Assembly (NCBI GenBank): GCA_026196875.1
Contig: JAPHTP010000071.1
Coordinates: 1-49,491 of the forward strand
DNA from: Kangiellaceae bacterium
Lineage (GTDB): Bacteria; Pseudomonadota; Gammaproteobacteria; Enterobacterales; Kangiellaceae
Length of the DNA stretch: 49,491 nucleotides
Direction of reading: 5' to 3'
The first letter of the stretch is position 1; each line of letters opens with the position of its first letter. This document shows positions 27,339-36,673 of the stretch, piece after piece. The notes beneath the pieces were generated by a model. That model was not told the DNA's origin. It saw nothing but the letters and a program-made list of their open reading frames with translations, and did no database searches. The position numbers and the translations under genes are program-made.

Positions 27339-29609
27339 TTGCTGGAGCAATTACGGCAAGTTACACAAGCTGTGAGTTTGGCTGAAGGCCAACAGCAAAA
27401 ACTGGACGTTATTGTCCACGAGATCTGTGCCGCACTCAAAGTCCAAGTCTGTTCAATTTACCTTGCAGATTATAACCTTCATCAATTCGTTTTGATGGCC
27501 ACACGCGGATTAAATACTGATTGCGTTGGTAGAGTTACCCTTGGGTTCAATGAGGGAATTGTCGGCCTTATCGGTCAAAGAGAAGAGCCTATCCACTTGC
27601 AAAAGGTAAGCGAGCATCCTGCTTACCGATACATTCCTGAAGTCAACGAAGACAAATTCAATGCTTTTCTTGGGGTTCCGATCATCCATCAAAGAAAAGT
27701 CCTTGGAGTTATCGTAATTCAGCAAGAAGCACCGCGCCAATTTGAGCTTGATGAAGAAACTTTTTTAATTACGCTTGCGGCGCAGTTGTCCTCAATTTTA
27801 TCTGGTAGTGAAATTTCAGAATTATTTGAACACTCCAGCGGAGAATTGTTTTCGCGAACCATTCCGGGAATTCCGGCATCTAGCGGAGTTGCAATTGGTA
27901 AAGCAAGGGTGATTTTCCCGTTAGAAAATATTCACAGTATTCCGGATCGAAAAACTGATGATATTGAAGCAGAGCTTAAGAAACTCGGCTCAGCTGTAAA
28001 ATCGACCCACCGTCAACTAGAAAAAATGTCGCGCAGAATGCGCGGTAAAGTCTCTGAGCAAGAGCTTTCCTTATTTGACGCGTATCAACAAATCCTAGGA
28101 TCAAAAGGGCTGGGAGCTGAAGTTGAAGAAGTTATCCGGCAAGGATTTTGGGCTGCGACTGCGCTTAGAAAAGTGATCCAAAAGCACTTAAACGAATTTA
28201 AGCTGATGCAGGATCCTTATCTTCGAGAAAGAGCTAATGATATCGAAGATCTAGCCAACCGGGTATTGGCCCAGTTGTTGAAATCATCTTATAAACCACA
28301 AAAGATAGAGGCGGGAACCATAGTTGTCGCTGAGAATTTCACCGCGGCGATGCTTGCAGAACTATCCGGCAATGATGTGGTAGGAATCGTTTCGGTAAAA
28401 GGCTCATCCACTTCGCATGCGGCCATATTAGCTAAAGCGTTGGGCGTTCCTGCTATTATGGGATTAGAGGCTTGCCCGTTAACACGCGTAGATGGTAAAG
28501 AGCTGATTTTAGATGGTTACAATGGCCAGCTTTATGTTGCTCCAAACCAGACATTGGTTAATCAATATCAAACTTTACTTGAAGAAGATCGTCAGCTAAA
28601 TGAAGAGCTAAGCAAAGAAGATAACTTACCTTGTTTGACCAAAGACGGCTGCAAAATAAGTTTAATGATCAATAGTTCTCTCGGTACTGACTCTGCACGT
28701 GCAAGAAAAACGGGGGCTGATGGCATTGGTTTATATCGCACGGAAATCCCGTTTATGCAACTAGAACAGTTTCCTTCGGAGGACGTACAAGCTTGTATTT
28801 ATCGGGACCTATTACACGAATTTAATGATTTACCGGTGACGATCCGCACTTTGGATATCGGCGGTGATAAGCAGTTAGATTATTTTCCGATCATTGAAGA
28901 TAACCCGTTTCTAGGATGGCGCGGCATAAGAGTTACTTTAGACCACCCAGAGATTTTCTTGGTCCAATTGCGAGCAATTTTTAAAGCAAGTGAAGGTTTT
29001 GGGGCTTTAAAACTTGCCTTACCGATGGTGGCCACAGTAGAGGAGTTGGATGAGAGTTTACGCCTAATTCAGCAGGCTTTTGAAGAAGTTTCCGAAGAAT
29101 TAGCGCTTATTGGTAAACAAATAAAAAGACCTAAAATAGGGCTTATTTTAGAAATACCGGCCACTGTCTTTCTGCTCAAAAATTTTGCTTCCAAGGTTGA
29201 TTTCATTTCGGTCGGCACTAATGATCTGATCCAATATATGATGGCGGTGGACCGCAATAACATCCGGGTTAAAAGTCTTTACAGTCATTTTCAGCCCGCA
29301 GTATTAGGCGTGCTTCAGCAGATAGCCAATGAAGCAGAAGCCCTTAATATCCCTTTACAGATATGCGGCGAAATGGCCGCCGATCCGCTGGCTTCTTTGC
29401 TACTTGTTGGAATGGGTTTTACCGAGTTAAGCATGAATATCGGCAGTTTAGCTAGGGTAAAACGTGCGGTCTCAAGGTTCGATTTAGTCGAGTTGCAACA
29501 ACTGGCAGAAGAGGTTCGTGACTTTTCGACGGAAGCAAAAGTTAAAGATCATTTACTGAAAGTGATGGAGCAACGCGGCCTTGGCGGATTGGTACGCGCA
29601 GGTAACTAG
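27339..29609 (+). CDS. ptsP: PTS-Ntr enzyme I (PtsP), phosphoenolpyruvate-protein phosphotransferase
   Basis: PtsP takes phosphate from PEP and passes it to NPr, the first step of the nitrogen-related PTS. The 756-residue protein has an N-terminal GAF domain (~15-155, AFLGVPIIHQRKVLGVIVIQQ), the enzyme I N-terminal helical region (~180-300), the swivelling domain with phospho-histidine H360 (GSSTSHAAILAKALGVPAIM), and the TIM-barrel PEP-binding domain with active-site C676 (QICGEMAADPLAS). The TTG start is supported by AGGAGG seven bases upstream and by the family start MLxxLR. It follows rppH, and a palindrome and a leader hairpin precede it. Confidence 0.97.
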   Translation: MLEQLRQVTQAVSLAEGQQQKLDVIVHEICAALKVQVCSIYLADYNLHQFVLMATRGLNTDCVGRVTLGFNEGIVGLIGQREEPIHLQKVSEHPAYRYIPEVNEDKFNAFLGVPIIHQRKVLGVIVIQQEAPRQFELDEETFLITLAAQLSSILSGSEISELFEHSSGELFSRTIPGIPASSGVAIGKARVIFPLENIHSIPDRKTDDIEAELKKLGSAVKSTHRQLEKMSRRMRGKVSEQELSLFDAYQQILGSKGLGAEVEEVIRQGFWAATALRKVIQKHLNEFKLMQDPYLRERANDIEDLANRVLAQLLKSSYKPQKIEAGTIVVAENFTAAMLAELSGNDVVGIVSVKGSSTSHAAILAKALGVPAIMGLEACPLTRVDGKELILDGYNGQLYVAPNQTLVNQYQTLLEEDRQLNEELSKEDNLPCLTKDGCKISLMINSSLGTDSARARKTGADGIGLYRTEIPFMQLEQFPSEDVQACIYRDLLHEFNDLPVTIRTLDIGGDKQLDYFPIIEDNPFLGWRGIRVTLDHPEIFLVQLRAIFKASEGFGALKLALPMVATVEELDESLRLIQQAFEEVSEELALIGKQIKRPKIGLILEIPATVFLLKNFASKVDFISVGTNDLIQYMMAVDRNNIRVKSLYSHFQPAVLGVLQQIANEAEALNIPLQICGEMAADPLASLLLVGMGFTELSMNIGSLARVKRAVSRFDLVELQQLAEEVRDFSTEAKVKDHLLKVMEQRGLGGLVRAGN

Positions 29610-29660
29610 CCGCTATTTGATTATCTTTGAAGGCGCTAGCGCTCTTTCAAGGCTACGTTT

Positions 29661-29708
29661 GAAGTACTATAAGTTTAAAGTGCTATAGATTTGGAGTACT
29701 AGTTAGGT
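29661..29708 (+). repeat. Imperfect 16-bp tandem repeat upstream of the TSUP permease gene
   Basis: About 2.6 copies of a 16-base unit: GAAGTACTATAAGTTT, AAAGTGCTATAGATTT and GGAGTACTAGTTAGGT. Copies one and two share 12 of 16 bases; the third matches mainly in its first nine. Confidence 0.6.
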
Positions 29709-29782
29709 ATAAAGGGCGCATGATGTTTAGCTCCTAATCGGGTAAGATATCCCAATATAAAAATATTCTTTCTCCTTTCATT

Positions 29783-30583
29783 TTGATTGAACTAACCGTA
29801 ATTTTTATCCTTGCCGGAATTTGTGCCGGATTCCTCGCTGGTTTGTTGGGGATTGGTGGCGGATTTGTGGTTGTACCGGTTCTTATTTGGGCATTGCCTT
29901 TTGCTCAAGTTCCGCAGGAACTTGTACCGCATTTCGCCATAGGTACTTCGCTTCTTTGCATTTGCGTTACTTCAGTATCGTCAGCTAGAGCGCATCACAA
30001 AAGGACGGCAGTCGAATGGCCATTATTCGGAATAACTACTCCAGGGTTGATACTAGGCGCATTGCTTGGCGCTTGGCTGGCGTCTATCTTAACCGGGAGG
30101 TGGCTGATTATTCTGTTTGTCATTGGTGCTATGACAACCGCGATATATCTATTATCAGGACACCAACCTAAGGCTCATCCTGATGAATCGAAGTGGCCTT
30201 TTTTTGGCTACGGTATTTTTACCGGTGTTGTTTCAGCGTTGATTGGTATCGGCGGCGGCTCGGTATTAGTACCATTTCTGGTTTATAAAGGACGCCAAAT
30301 CGTGAAGGCAGTTGGAACCGCTGCAGCTTGTGGGTTTCCTATCGCATTGTTTGGGGCGCTGGGCTATGCTGGTTCAGGATGGAACCAAGTAGAAAATGTC
30401 GAATTTGCAATTGGATACTTATATTGGCCTGCATTTTTAGGAATTGTCGTTTTTTCCAGCCTTACCGCACCTTTAGGCGCAAAAGTGGCTCATTACATTT
30501 CTGAGAAAAAACTAAGGCGTGTATTTGCGGCTTTTTTGTTTTTCACCAGCGGCCAAATCCTTTATAGTCACTGGTTTAGTTGA
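29783..30583 (+). CDS. TSUP (TauE/SafE) family permease
   Basis: The 266-residue integral membrane protein contains the two half-repeats of the family, each with a Gly-rich signature: GFLAGLLGIGGGFVVVPVL near the N-terminus and GVVSALIGIGGGSVLVPFLV (~150-170). Members export sulfite, sulfoacetate or related organosulfur anions; the substrate here is unknown. Eight membrane helices fit. The start is TTG with no clear ribosome-binding site; upstream in frame there are only ATT/ATA codons before a stop at 29735, so the start is uncertain by a few codons. It lies between ptsP and lgt. Confidence 0.9.
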   Translation: MIELTVIFILAGICAGFLAGLLGIGGGFVVVPVLIWALPFAQVPQELVPHFAIGTSLLCICVTSVSSARAHHKRTAVEWPLFGITTPGLILGALLGAWLASILTGRWLIILFVIGAMTTAIYLLSGHQPKAHPDESKWPFFGYGIFTGVVSALIGIGGGSVLVPFLVYKGRQIVKAVGTAAACGFPIALFGALGYAGSGWNQVENVEFAIGYLYWPAFLGIVVFSSLTAPLGAKVAHYISEKKLRRVFAAFLFFTSGQILYSHWFS

Positions 30584-30620
30584 TGAATTCTATTAATCTC
30601 CCTCTAAGAAGCAAAAATCC

Positions 30621-31427
30621 ATGGAATTTCCAAATATTGACCCTGTAATTTTCCACATTTACGGCCCAATCAGCCTTAACTGGTATGGACTCATGTACTT
30701 ACTAGGCTTTGCCGGCGCTTGGTGGATGGGAACCGCTCGCGCTAAGCAGCCCGGTAGTCCTTATACTACTGAGCATGTAAGTGACTTCTTATTTTATGGT
30801 TTCTTAGGCGTCGTGCTTGGAGGCCGCATAGGTTATGTACTTTTTTATCACTTGGATTATTTTCTCGCTGATCCAGTTTACCTGTTTAAGATCGCTGAAG
30901 GAGGCATGTCATTCCACGGAGGCCTATTGGGCGTATTAGTGGCTTTTTGGTACTTCGCCAAAAAATCTAACACCACTTTTTTCCAAATATCTGACTTTTT
31001 CGCACCAATGGTGCCCATCGGATTAGCTACTGGTCGTTTTGGTAACTTTATCAATGGCGAATTATGGGGCAAGGCTGCGGATGTCAATCAAGTGCCTTGG
31101 GCAATGAAGTTTCCTGGCGCAGGAGAAGTTTATCGCCATCCGTCGATGCTATATGAGTGCATTCTGGAAGGTGTTGTTTTGTTCGTTATTTTGTACTTTT
31201 ATAGTCGCAGCCCAAAGCCTCGTATGGCAGTAAGTGGTGTATTTGCATTGGGCTACGGTGTGTTTCGATTCGTGGTGGAGTACTGGCGCGAGCCGGATGA
31301 TCATTTACGAGAGTTGGCCGAATTTATGTCCATGGGACAAATCTTGTCGCTGCCGATGATAATTGGTGGGGCGGCTTTGATTTTCTTTGCTTACAAAAAT
31401 AATCAGCCTGCAAGTAAGCCGGCGTAA
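30621..31427 (+). CDS. lgt: Prolipoprotein diacylglyceryl transferase
   Basis: Lgt transfers diacylglyceryl from phosphatidylglycerol to the lipobox cysteine of prelipoproteins, the first step of lipoprotein maturation in the inner membrane. The 268-residue sequence has seven probable membrane helices, the signature [10 protein letters not shown] at residues 138-147, the SFHGGLLG segment, and a late [15 protein letters not shown] motif. It should act on the several lipoproteins encoded in this window. thyA follows 17 bases downstream and is probably co-transcribed. Confidence 0.98.
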   Translation: MEFPNIDPVIFHIYGPISLNWYGLMYLLGFAGAWWMGTARAKQPGSPYTTEHVSDFLFYGFLGVVLGGRIGYVLFYHLDYFLADPVYLFKIAEGGMSFHGGLLGVLVAFWYFAKKSNTTFFQISDFFAPMVPIGLATGRFGNFINGELWGKAADVNQVPWAMKFPGAGEVYRHPSMLYECILEGVVLFVILYFYSRSPKPRMAVSGVFALGYGVFRFVVEYWREPDDHLRELAEFMSMGQILSLPMIIGGAALIFFAYKNNQPASKPA

Positions 31428-31444
31428 GTCTTCAGGAGTTTAAA

Positions 31445-32296
31445 GTGAAGCAATATTTGGATCTTTGTAGACGCATTGTCGACCATGGTGAGTGGGTTGA
31501 AAATAAGCGTACTGGTAAGCGTTGTCTGACGGTGATTAATGCGGATTTAGAGTATCAAGTTGGTGCCAATCAGTTTCCACTGATCACAACACGTAAAAGT
31601 TATTGGAAAGCGGCGATAGCAGAAATTATCGGCTACTTGCGGGGTTACGATAACGCTGCGCAGTTTCGTGAATTGGGCACAAAAACCTGGGACGCCAATG
31701 CAAATTTGAATGAGGCTTGGTTGAACAATCCTCATCGTAAAGGCGAAGATGATATGGGGCGTGTTTACGGGGTTCAGGGGCGTGGCTGGAAAACACCCGA
31801 AGGCACAATCATCGATCAACTGCAAAAAATCGTCGACAATTTGAGTAAAGGTATCGACGACCGTGCAGAGATATTAACTTTTTATAATCCAGGTGAGTTT
31901 CATATGGGATGTTTGCGCCCTTGTATGCATACCCACAACTTTTCTTTATTGGGAGATACGCTTTATCTGACCAGCTACCAGCGCTCTTGTGATGTACCCC
32001 TGGGCCTGAATTTCAATCAAATTCAAGTGTTTGTTCTTTTGGCGTTAATGGCGCAAATAACAGGCCACAAGGCTGGCGTTGCTTACCATAAGATTGTAAA
32101 CGCCCATATTTATGAGGATCAACTTGAGTTAATGCGGGATGTTCAATTAAAGCGTGAGCCCTTTGATCCGCCAAAGTTAAAAATTAATCCGGAAATTAAG
32201 ACGCTTAAAGATTTGGAAACTTGGGTGACTATGGATGATTTTGAAGTTGAAGGCTATCAACATCATGATCCAATTCAATATCCCTTTTCTGTTTAA
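31445..32296 (+). CDS. thyA: Thymidylate synthase
   Basis: ThyA methylates dUMP to dTMP using methylene-tetrahydrofolate, producing dihydrofolate, which FolA next door recycles. The catalytic cysteine is C160 in CLRPCMHTH, with the partner segment [18 protein letters not shown]. At 283 residues it belongs to the longer proteobacterial variant (as in Vibrio) rather than the 264-residue E. coli type; the variant lacks the usual PCHxxFQFYV context after the cysteine. Translation starts at GTG, preceded by CAGGAG. Operon order lgt-thyA-folA. Confidence 0.97.
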   Translation: MKQYLDLCRRIVDHGEWVENKRTGKRCLTVINADLEYQVGANQFPLITTRKSYWKAAIAEIIGYLRGYDNAAQFRELGTKTWDANANLNEAWLNNPHRKGEDDMGRVYGVQGRGWKTPEGTIIDQLQKIVDNLSKGIDDRAEILTFYNPGEFHMGCLRPCMHTHNFSLLGDTLYLTSYQRSCDVPLGLNFNQIQVFVLLALMAQITGHKAGVAYHKIVNAHIYEDQLELMRDVQLKREPFDPPKLKINPEIKTLKDLETWVTMDDFEVEGYQHHDPIQYPFSV

Positions 32297-32341
32297 TGAG
32301 CTTCTTCAGTAAAGAAATATTTTTAAGGTACAGACGATATT

Positions 32342-32836
32342 ATGAATAAGCCAACTATTTCGCTGGTGGCGGCGATGGCTAAAAATAGAGTGATTGGTAA
32401 AGATAATCAAATGCCTTGGCATTTGCCTGCAGACTTAAAGCACTTTAAGGAAGTGACTTTAAGCAAGCCAATCATAATGGGAAGAAAAACTTACGAATCT
32501 ATCGGCAAACCGCTTCCAGGGCGTCGCAATATTGTGATTAGCCGCAATGCCGACTACCAATTGGAAGGCTGTGATACGGTAACTTCGATTGATGCGGCGC
32601 TAGAATTAGTTTCAGGTGAAGAAGAGATCATGGTTATTGGCGGTGGATTCTTATATACACAAATGATAGAGCGAGCTAATAAACTCTATTTAACCTTCAT
32701 TGATTTCGAAATTGAAGGCGATACCCAATTTCCTGAGTTTGAACATTTGAGTTTAAGGGAAGTTTCTCGAAAGCGCTATCAAGCGGATGAGAAAAATAAA
32801 TATGATTTAGAATTTGTAGACTTTTTAGTGGATTAG
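32342..32836 (+). CDS. folA: Dihydrofolate reductase
   Basis: FolA reduces dihydrofolate to tetrahydrofolate with NADPH, the target of trimethoprim. The 164-residue length is typical. Visible motifs are the Met20-type loop (MPWHLPADLKHFK) with the proton-donating D31, the NADPH-binding MGRKTYESIGKPLPGRRN and the VIGGGFLYTQM segment. It lies 45 bases after thyA, with which it forms one metabolic cycle and probably one transcript. Confidence 0.97.
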   Translation: MNKPTISLVAAMAKNRVIGKDNQMPWHLPADLKHFKEVTLSKPIIMGRKTYESIGKPLPGRRNIVISRNADYQLEGCDTVTSIDAALELVSGEEEIMVIGGGFLYTQMIERANKLYLTFIDFEIEGDTQFPEFEHLSLREVSRKRYQADEKNKYDLEFVDFLVD

Positions 32837-32850
32837 AAGAGGAGAATTAT

Positions 32851-33054
32851 ATGGCAGGACGAGGATCCGCAGGCAACGTTATCGCAGCATTATGTAGTTT
32901 TTTTATTCCCGGGTTAGGCCAGTTGTTACAAGCAAGAATTTTAATGGCTATTGTTCAATTTGTACTGGCTGGTGTTTTATGGTGGTTTCTATTGGGCTGG
33001 ATTATTCACTTATGGTCAATTATAGATGCCGCTACATTTAAACCATCAAATTAG
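32851..33054 (+). CDS. Small membrane protein with a PGLGQ motif
   Basis: The 67-residue protein has two hydrophobic stretches (~8-22 and ~27-58). The sequence FFIPGLGQLLQARI resembles the first hairpin of TM2-domain and related small membrane proteins. A GAGGAG ribosome-binding site overlaps the intergenic 14 bases after folA, so it is probably the last part of the same transcript. Function unknown. Confidence 0.75.
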   Translation: MAGRGSAGNVIAALCSFFIPGLGQLLQARILMAIVQFVLAGVLWWFLLGWIIHLWSIIDAATFKPSN

Positions 33055-33069
33055 CTTATAAGTTTTTAT

Positions 33070-33558
33070 ATGACACCTATTGGATTAGGTGATCCCAAAG
33101 CACGGTTAGCAGTTTTCAATGCTAACCGTCCTCCCCTTGAGTTATACCAAAACTTAAATTATTGCAAAGTAGTTGAGCACCACGAAATAAAGACCATTGC
33201 GGACCTTACTGGCAACCACTGGCGTAAAATTTTCAATTGTTACGCAAAGTTAGCCTTTGAGCTGAATCCTCAATGCTTTAAAACCTGGCAGGATTTGCGC
33301 GATGAATGCCTGCTCCAGAGGGGCTCTGGCTACGGGCTGTATTTTTCACCACCTCAAGTCGATAATAGGCAAATTAAAATTGTTTCCGGAAAGCAATATT
33401 GGGATCGACTAAACTTAAACATACCTGTTCAATGGATAGATTCTAATTTTGCGGTATGTCATGAAAAGCGACTTATTGTATCTCCCTATTTTGACTATCG
33501 GCAGTTGTCAAATGCTAAAATCACTCAGTTGGTTAGCCTCATTAATCAATTTGATTAG
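33070..33558 (+). CDS. Conserved hypothetical cytoplasmic protein (DUF6942-like)
   Basis: This 162-residue protein has no signal or membrane segment. The pattern NHWRKIFNCYAKLAF, then LLQRGSGYGLYFSP and SPYFDYRQLSNAKITQLV recalls an uncharacterised family of marine gammaproteobacterial proteins (remembered as DUF6942). It starts 15 bases after the small membrane protein gene. Function unknown; the family label is from memory. Confidence 0.75.
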   Translation: MTPIGLGDPKARLAVFNANRPPLELYQNLNYCKVVEHHEIKTIADLTGNHWRKIFNCYAKLAFELNPQCFKTWQDLRDECLLQRGSGYGLYFSPPQVDNRQIKIVSGKQYWDRLNLNIPVQWIDSNFAVCHEKRLIVSPYFDYRQLSNAKITQLVSLINQFD

Positions 33559-33616
33559 ACTCAGTTAGATGGGAATGGATTCGATTGGATGAGATGGACT
33601 CAATTAGATGAGAATA
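33558..33616 (+). repeat. Three imperfect 19-20-bp tandem repeats spanning the start of the next gene
   Basis: Units GACTCAGTTAGATGGGAATG (33558-33577), GATTCGATTGGATGAGATG (33578-33596) and GACTCAATTAGATGAGAATA (33597-33616). Units one and three agree at 17 of 19 shared positions. The array lies exactly between the stop of the preceding gene and the preferred start at 33619, and it supplies both candidate start codons of that gene. Confidence 0.85.
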
Positions 33617-33618
33617 TC

Positions 33619-33975
33619 ATGAAGGGAGAATTTAACTGGAAAAAAATATATGCCGCGCCTAAAAGCAAAATAATTGATAAAAATAATGACCCTAAAGGCG
33701 TGATAGCAACTGTTGTCGTACTTACTATCGTTGGTTTGATCGTTAACGCAATGTTAGCTTTGGCGACTATCGAAAAAGCGACACCTTATGGCAGTAACAG
33801 GCTTCTTTATTGGCTATCAATTGCCATAATTTTACCCACAATAATATTTGTCACCAGTTATAAGCTAAGGAAGGGGGTTTCAGCTAGGCTTAGGCTCAAT
33901 ATTTTATTTGGGTTTCTGATGTTAGAAATCGTTACTCAGATCTTAATACTTACTGACACGATTATCGTTTACTAA
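33619..33975 (+). CDS. Small membrane protein of unknown function
   Basis: The product has 118 residues from this start, with three probable membrane helices (~32-52, ~64-86 and ~94-116) and a basic, cytoplasmic N-terminal segment (NWKKIYAAPKSKIIDK). An earlier ATG at 33589 would add ten residues encoded by the tandem repeats; the later ATG was preferred because those residues are repeat-derived and GATGAGA lies just before it. No family recognised. Confidence 0.6.
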   Translation: MKGEFNWKKIYAAPKSKIIDKNNDPKGVIATVVVLTIVGLIVNAMLALATIEKATPYGSNRLLYWLSIAIILPTIIFVTSYKLRKGVSARLRLNILFGFLMLEIVTQILILTDTIIVY

Positions 33976-34097
33976 CACTTTTACCCGCGTGCTTATTTTT
34001 CCAGAAATATATCTATTTACATTTATCAGCTCCACCATTCTTCGCTAACTTCATCGGTATATGGTACAAATAGCCAAAGCATATTTTGGGGAATAGA

Positions 34098-35261
34098 ATG
34101 AAAACAACATTGATACGTTTAGCCGCCCTATTGATGGCGACTTTATCCTTTGCGGTCGGTGCACAGAATATTTATTTAGTACGACATGCTGAAAAGGCGA
34201 AAGACGGGACTAAAGATCCTGCTTTGACGAAAACAGGGAATCAACGGGCTAAAAATATCGCTAAGATGCTGAAGGGGGAAAAACTTAAGTATGTCTATTC
34301 CACCGATTACAAAAGAACGCAACAAACTGCTGAGCCGACAGCGAAAGTAAACGGATTAGTGATTAAATCTTACAACCCTAGAGAATTAGCAAAGTTTGCA
34401 GAGCAAGTAAAATCGATGCAAGGAGATATGCTTATCGTCGGACATAGTAACACCACGCCGGCACTGGTACATTTGCTCGGTGGTGATGCAAATGGCGATA
34501 TTGATGATTCGGAGTACGATCGAATTTATCATTTACAAGTAGCCGACGGAAAAGTAACTACCAGACTAAATCGAACCCAACCAGTTGCAACAAAGCTCAA
34601 AGTGATGCCAATTTCGTTCGATGCTAATCGTTTTTCTTCAGGTACTAATTTTTACCAGATGAGCTACGACAAAAAGCCTGTTGGAAAATCGATTCACCGA
34701 TTCGAGCAAGGTAACGACGAGTTTAGAGTTTTCGAAAAAACTATTATCGAAGCAATGAAAATTGATGCTGATATTGAAGTCGCAGTCAGCAATAGAGATC
34801 TTTCTCCAAAAATGATGGCCATGGCAGGTAGTATGGGGGCGCCAGTAGATATTCAACTCAGCATGAAAGAGTTCAAAGTTTCCGGCCACTCAGAAATGGT
34901 TCGCGCGGCTCATAAAAAACAAGGCAAGATCAAAGTGGATAGAAAGCTACCTACCTACACTTATGAGAGAACTTCAGCCATTTTATTGGCACATTTATAC
35001 AAAGTTGATCAAGAGTCAGCTTCCGGTTTTTACTGGTACAACGGCTACGATGATGAGCAAAGCTATATTGAATTGAGTTATCAAGGTGACGAAAAGGTGA
35101 GTGTGCCAGCGGGGACTTTTGAGACATATAAAGTTCAATTGTTAGGTGGTGCGCCTTCTCAATTGTTCTACATTTCAAAGGAAGAAAAGCCGAAAATTGT
35201 CAAAATTGAAGTTATCGCCATGCCTTGGACTTATGAGTTGATTAAATCGGAATTAAAATAA
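34098..35261 (+). CDS. Exported histidine phosphatase fused to a DUF3108-like domain
   Basis: The start at 34098 has GGGGAAT just before it and gives a signal peptide (LAALLMATLSFAVGAQ). Residues ~22-165 are a small histidine-phosphatase (SixA/PGAM-type) domain: LVRHAEKAKDG contains the phospho-accepting histidine, with STDYKRTQQTA and the second histidine in VGHSNTTP. The remaining ~215 residues resemble DUF3108-type beta-barrel proteins (FYQMSYDKKPVGKS, YERTSAILLAHLYKVD, VPAGTFETYKVQL). The pairing of an exported phosphatase with this beta domain is unusual. The periplasmic substrate is unknown. Confidence 0.85.
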   Translation: MKTTLIRLAALLMATLSFAVGAQNIYLVRHAEKAKDGTKDPALTKTGNQRAKNIAKMLKGEKLKYVYSTDYKRTQQTAEPTAKVNGLVIKSYNPRELAKFAEQVKSMQGDMLIVGHSNTTPALVHLLGGDANGDIDDSEYDRIYHLQVADGKVTTRLNRTQPVATKLKVMPISFDANRFSSGTNFYQMSYDKKPVGKSIHRFEQGNDEFRVFEKTIIEAMKIDADIEVAVSNRDLSPKMMAMAGSMGAPVDIQLSMKEFKVSGHSEMVRAAHKKQGKIKVDRKLPTYTYERTSAILLAHLYKVDQESASGFYWYNGYDDEQSYIELSYQGDEKVSVPAGTFETYKVQLLGGAPSQLFYISKEEKPKIVKIEVIAMPWTYELIKSELK

Positions 35262-35351
35262 AAATTATAAAAATGTTGAATTTATTGGTGATATTTCCAT
35301 ATGACTTGAATTTGCAAACGGAGCGGCGTTATCTTTGAATAGACCCAGAAA

Positions 35352-35381
35352 GTAAACTACTAGAAGGTAAACTACTAAAAG
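35352..35381 (+). repeat. 15-bp tandem duplication upstream of the serine hydrolase gene
   Basis: GTAAACTACTAGAAG (35352-35366) is followed directly by GTAAACTACTAAAAG (35367-35381), 14 of 15 identical, and by a GTTAAC start of a third. It lies in the untranslated leader, 18 bases before the start codon. Confidence 0.85.
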
Positions 35382-35398
35382 GTTAACCAGGGAGTTCA

Positions 35399-36580
35399 AT
35401 GATGAACGTGATACGCCGTTACTTCGAAATATTTCTTGTCATTGCAATAGGGTTATCATCTGGGTGTGGCGGCTCGTCAGATAATGCTCCCCAACAGCAG
35501 CTTCCCACCTATCAATATTCGCCACCGGAGGATTTAGGTGATGGCTGGCAAGTGGGAGATTTAAATGCCAAGGGCATTGACCCTGCTTCTCTCGAAACAC
35601 TGATCAATAATATTCAAAACAATGCAGCGGGTTATTTATACATAGATTCCATTGCGATTGCTAAAAACGGCGAATTGCTTCTCAATCACCGAACAAGAAC
35701 CTCCTTAGACCAAGCTGATGGTTGGGCCAATAATCAAAATATTGAACTGCATGTTTTAAATTCGGTAACCAAGAGTTTTACTTCCGCACTGATTGGGATC
35801 GCTATCGATCGCGGCGAGATCGATGGTGTGAATGTACTGGTTCATGATTATTTCCAACATAAGCTACCAATTTCGAATTGGACCGAAAGTAAATCTAACA
35901 TCACTCTCGAGAATTGGCTCAACATGCGTTCTGGCTATGAATGGGACGAATGGAATGTCAACTATTTGGATTCGAATAACTTGAATATGCAGATGAATAA
36001 TTCTAGCGATCCGATCCAGTTTTTGCTCGACCGTCCTATGACGACAGAGCCCGGAACCACCTTTGCTTATTCAACCGGCATTACATTTGGTTTAGGCAGA
36101 ATTATCCAACTAGCATCTGGTTTGAGTGTGGCGAATTATTTAGATACCTACTTGCTGACTCCACTTAATATTTCACAATTTGATTACTGGAGTTTGGATG
36201 GTCAATTACATACCGGGAGCGCTTTGTATTTAACTACTCGGGATATGATTAAATTTGGTCAGCTCTATTTGGATGACGGTGTATGGAATGGCCAGCGAAT
36301 TATTTCCGAGTCGTGGGTTAATCAATCGACTCAACTACGAGTGCAACTAAGTGAAACAGGAGGGTACGGATATCAATGGTGGATGACTCAGTTTGATGTC
36401 AACGGCCAATCATACGCGACTTACTATGCCAACGGATTTGGTGGCCAGTATATTTTTGTATTTCCTGAGCTGGACTTGGTTGTTGGTTTGACGGGGCGAG
36501 CCTACGCGGACGGACAAGGCGAAGGTAGAGATATTCGCGGGATCATGGAAAATGATATCTTGCCGAGTTTTATTAACTAG
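35399..36580 (+). CDS. Lipoprotein serine hydrolase of the beta-lactamase / penicillin-binding fold
   Basis: The 393-residue protein has a lipobox (GLSSGC) followed by a Gly/Ser-rich tether, so it is probably membrane-anchored. The class C beta-lactamase-like domain carries the catalytic SVTK (S122, K125), a YST tyrosine motif (FAYSTGITFG) and a C-terminal strand region (FGGQYIFVFPELDLVV). Members of this broad family include esterases, D-aminopeptidases and peptidoglycan enzymes; the substrate cannot be read from sequence. ATG at 35399 is followed by a second ATG at 35402 that is better spaced from GGGAG. Confidence 0.9.
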   Translation: MMNVIRRYFEIFLVIAIGLSSGCGGSSDNAPQQQLPTYQYSPPEDLGDGWQVGDLNAKGIDPASLETLINNIQNNAAGYLYIDSIAIAKNGELLLNHRTRTSLDQADGWANNQNIELHVLNSVTKSFTSALIGIAIDRGEIDGVNVLVHDYFQHKLPISNWTESKSNITLENWLNMRSGYEWDEWNVNYLDSNNLNMQMNNSSDPIQFLLDRPMTTEPGTTFAYSTGITFGLGRIIQLASGLSVANYLDTYLLTPLNISQFDYWSLDGQLHTGSALYLTTRDMIKFGQLYLDDGVWNGQRIISESWVNQSTQLRVQLSETGGYGYQWWMTQFDVNGQSYATYYANGFGGQYIFVFPELDLVVGLTGRAYADGQGEGRDIRGIMENDILPSFIN

Positions 36581-36673
36581 TATTTGCATGTGCGGGCCGG
36601 ATTAGCTTTTTTAGAAACCTATTTCTCTCGCTACTCTGCAATTTCACTTCAACATAGAGCCTAAGTGTATCGC

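Noticed and set aside
29628-29652. Inverted repeat TTGAAGGCGCT / AGCGCTCTTTCAA after ptsP
   Set aside because: Arms are unequal, there is no loop and no T tract, so it is not a convincing terminator.
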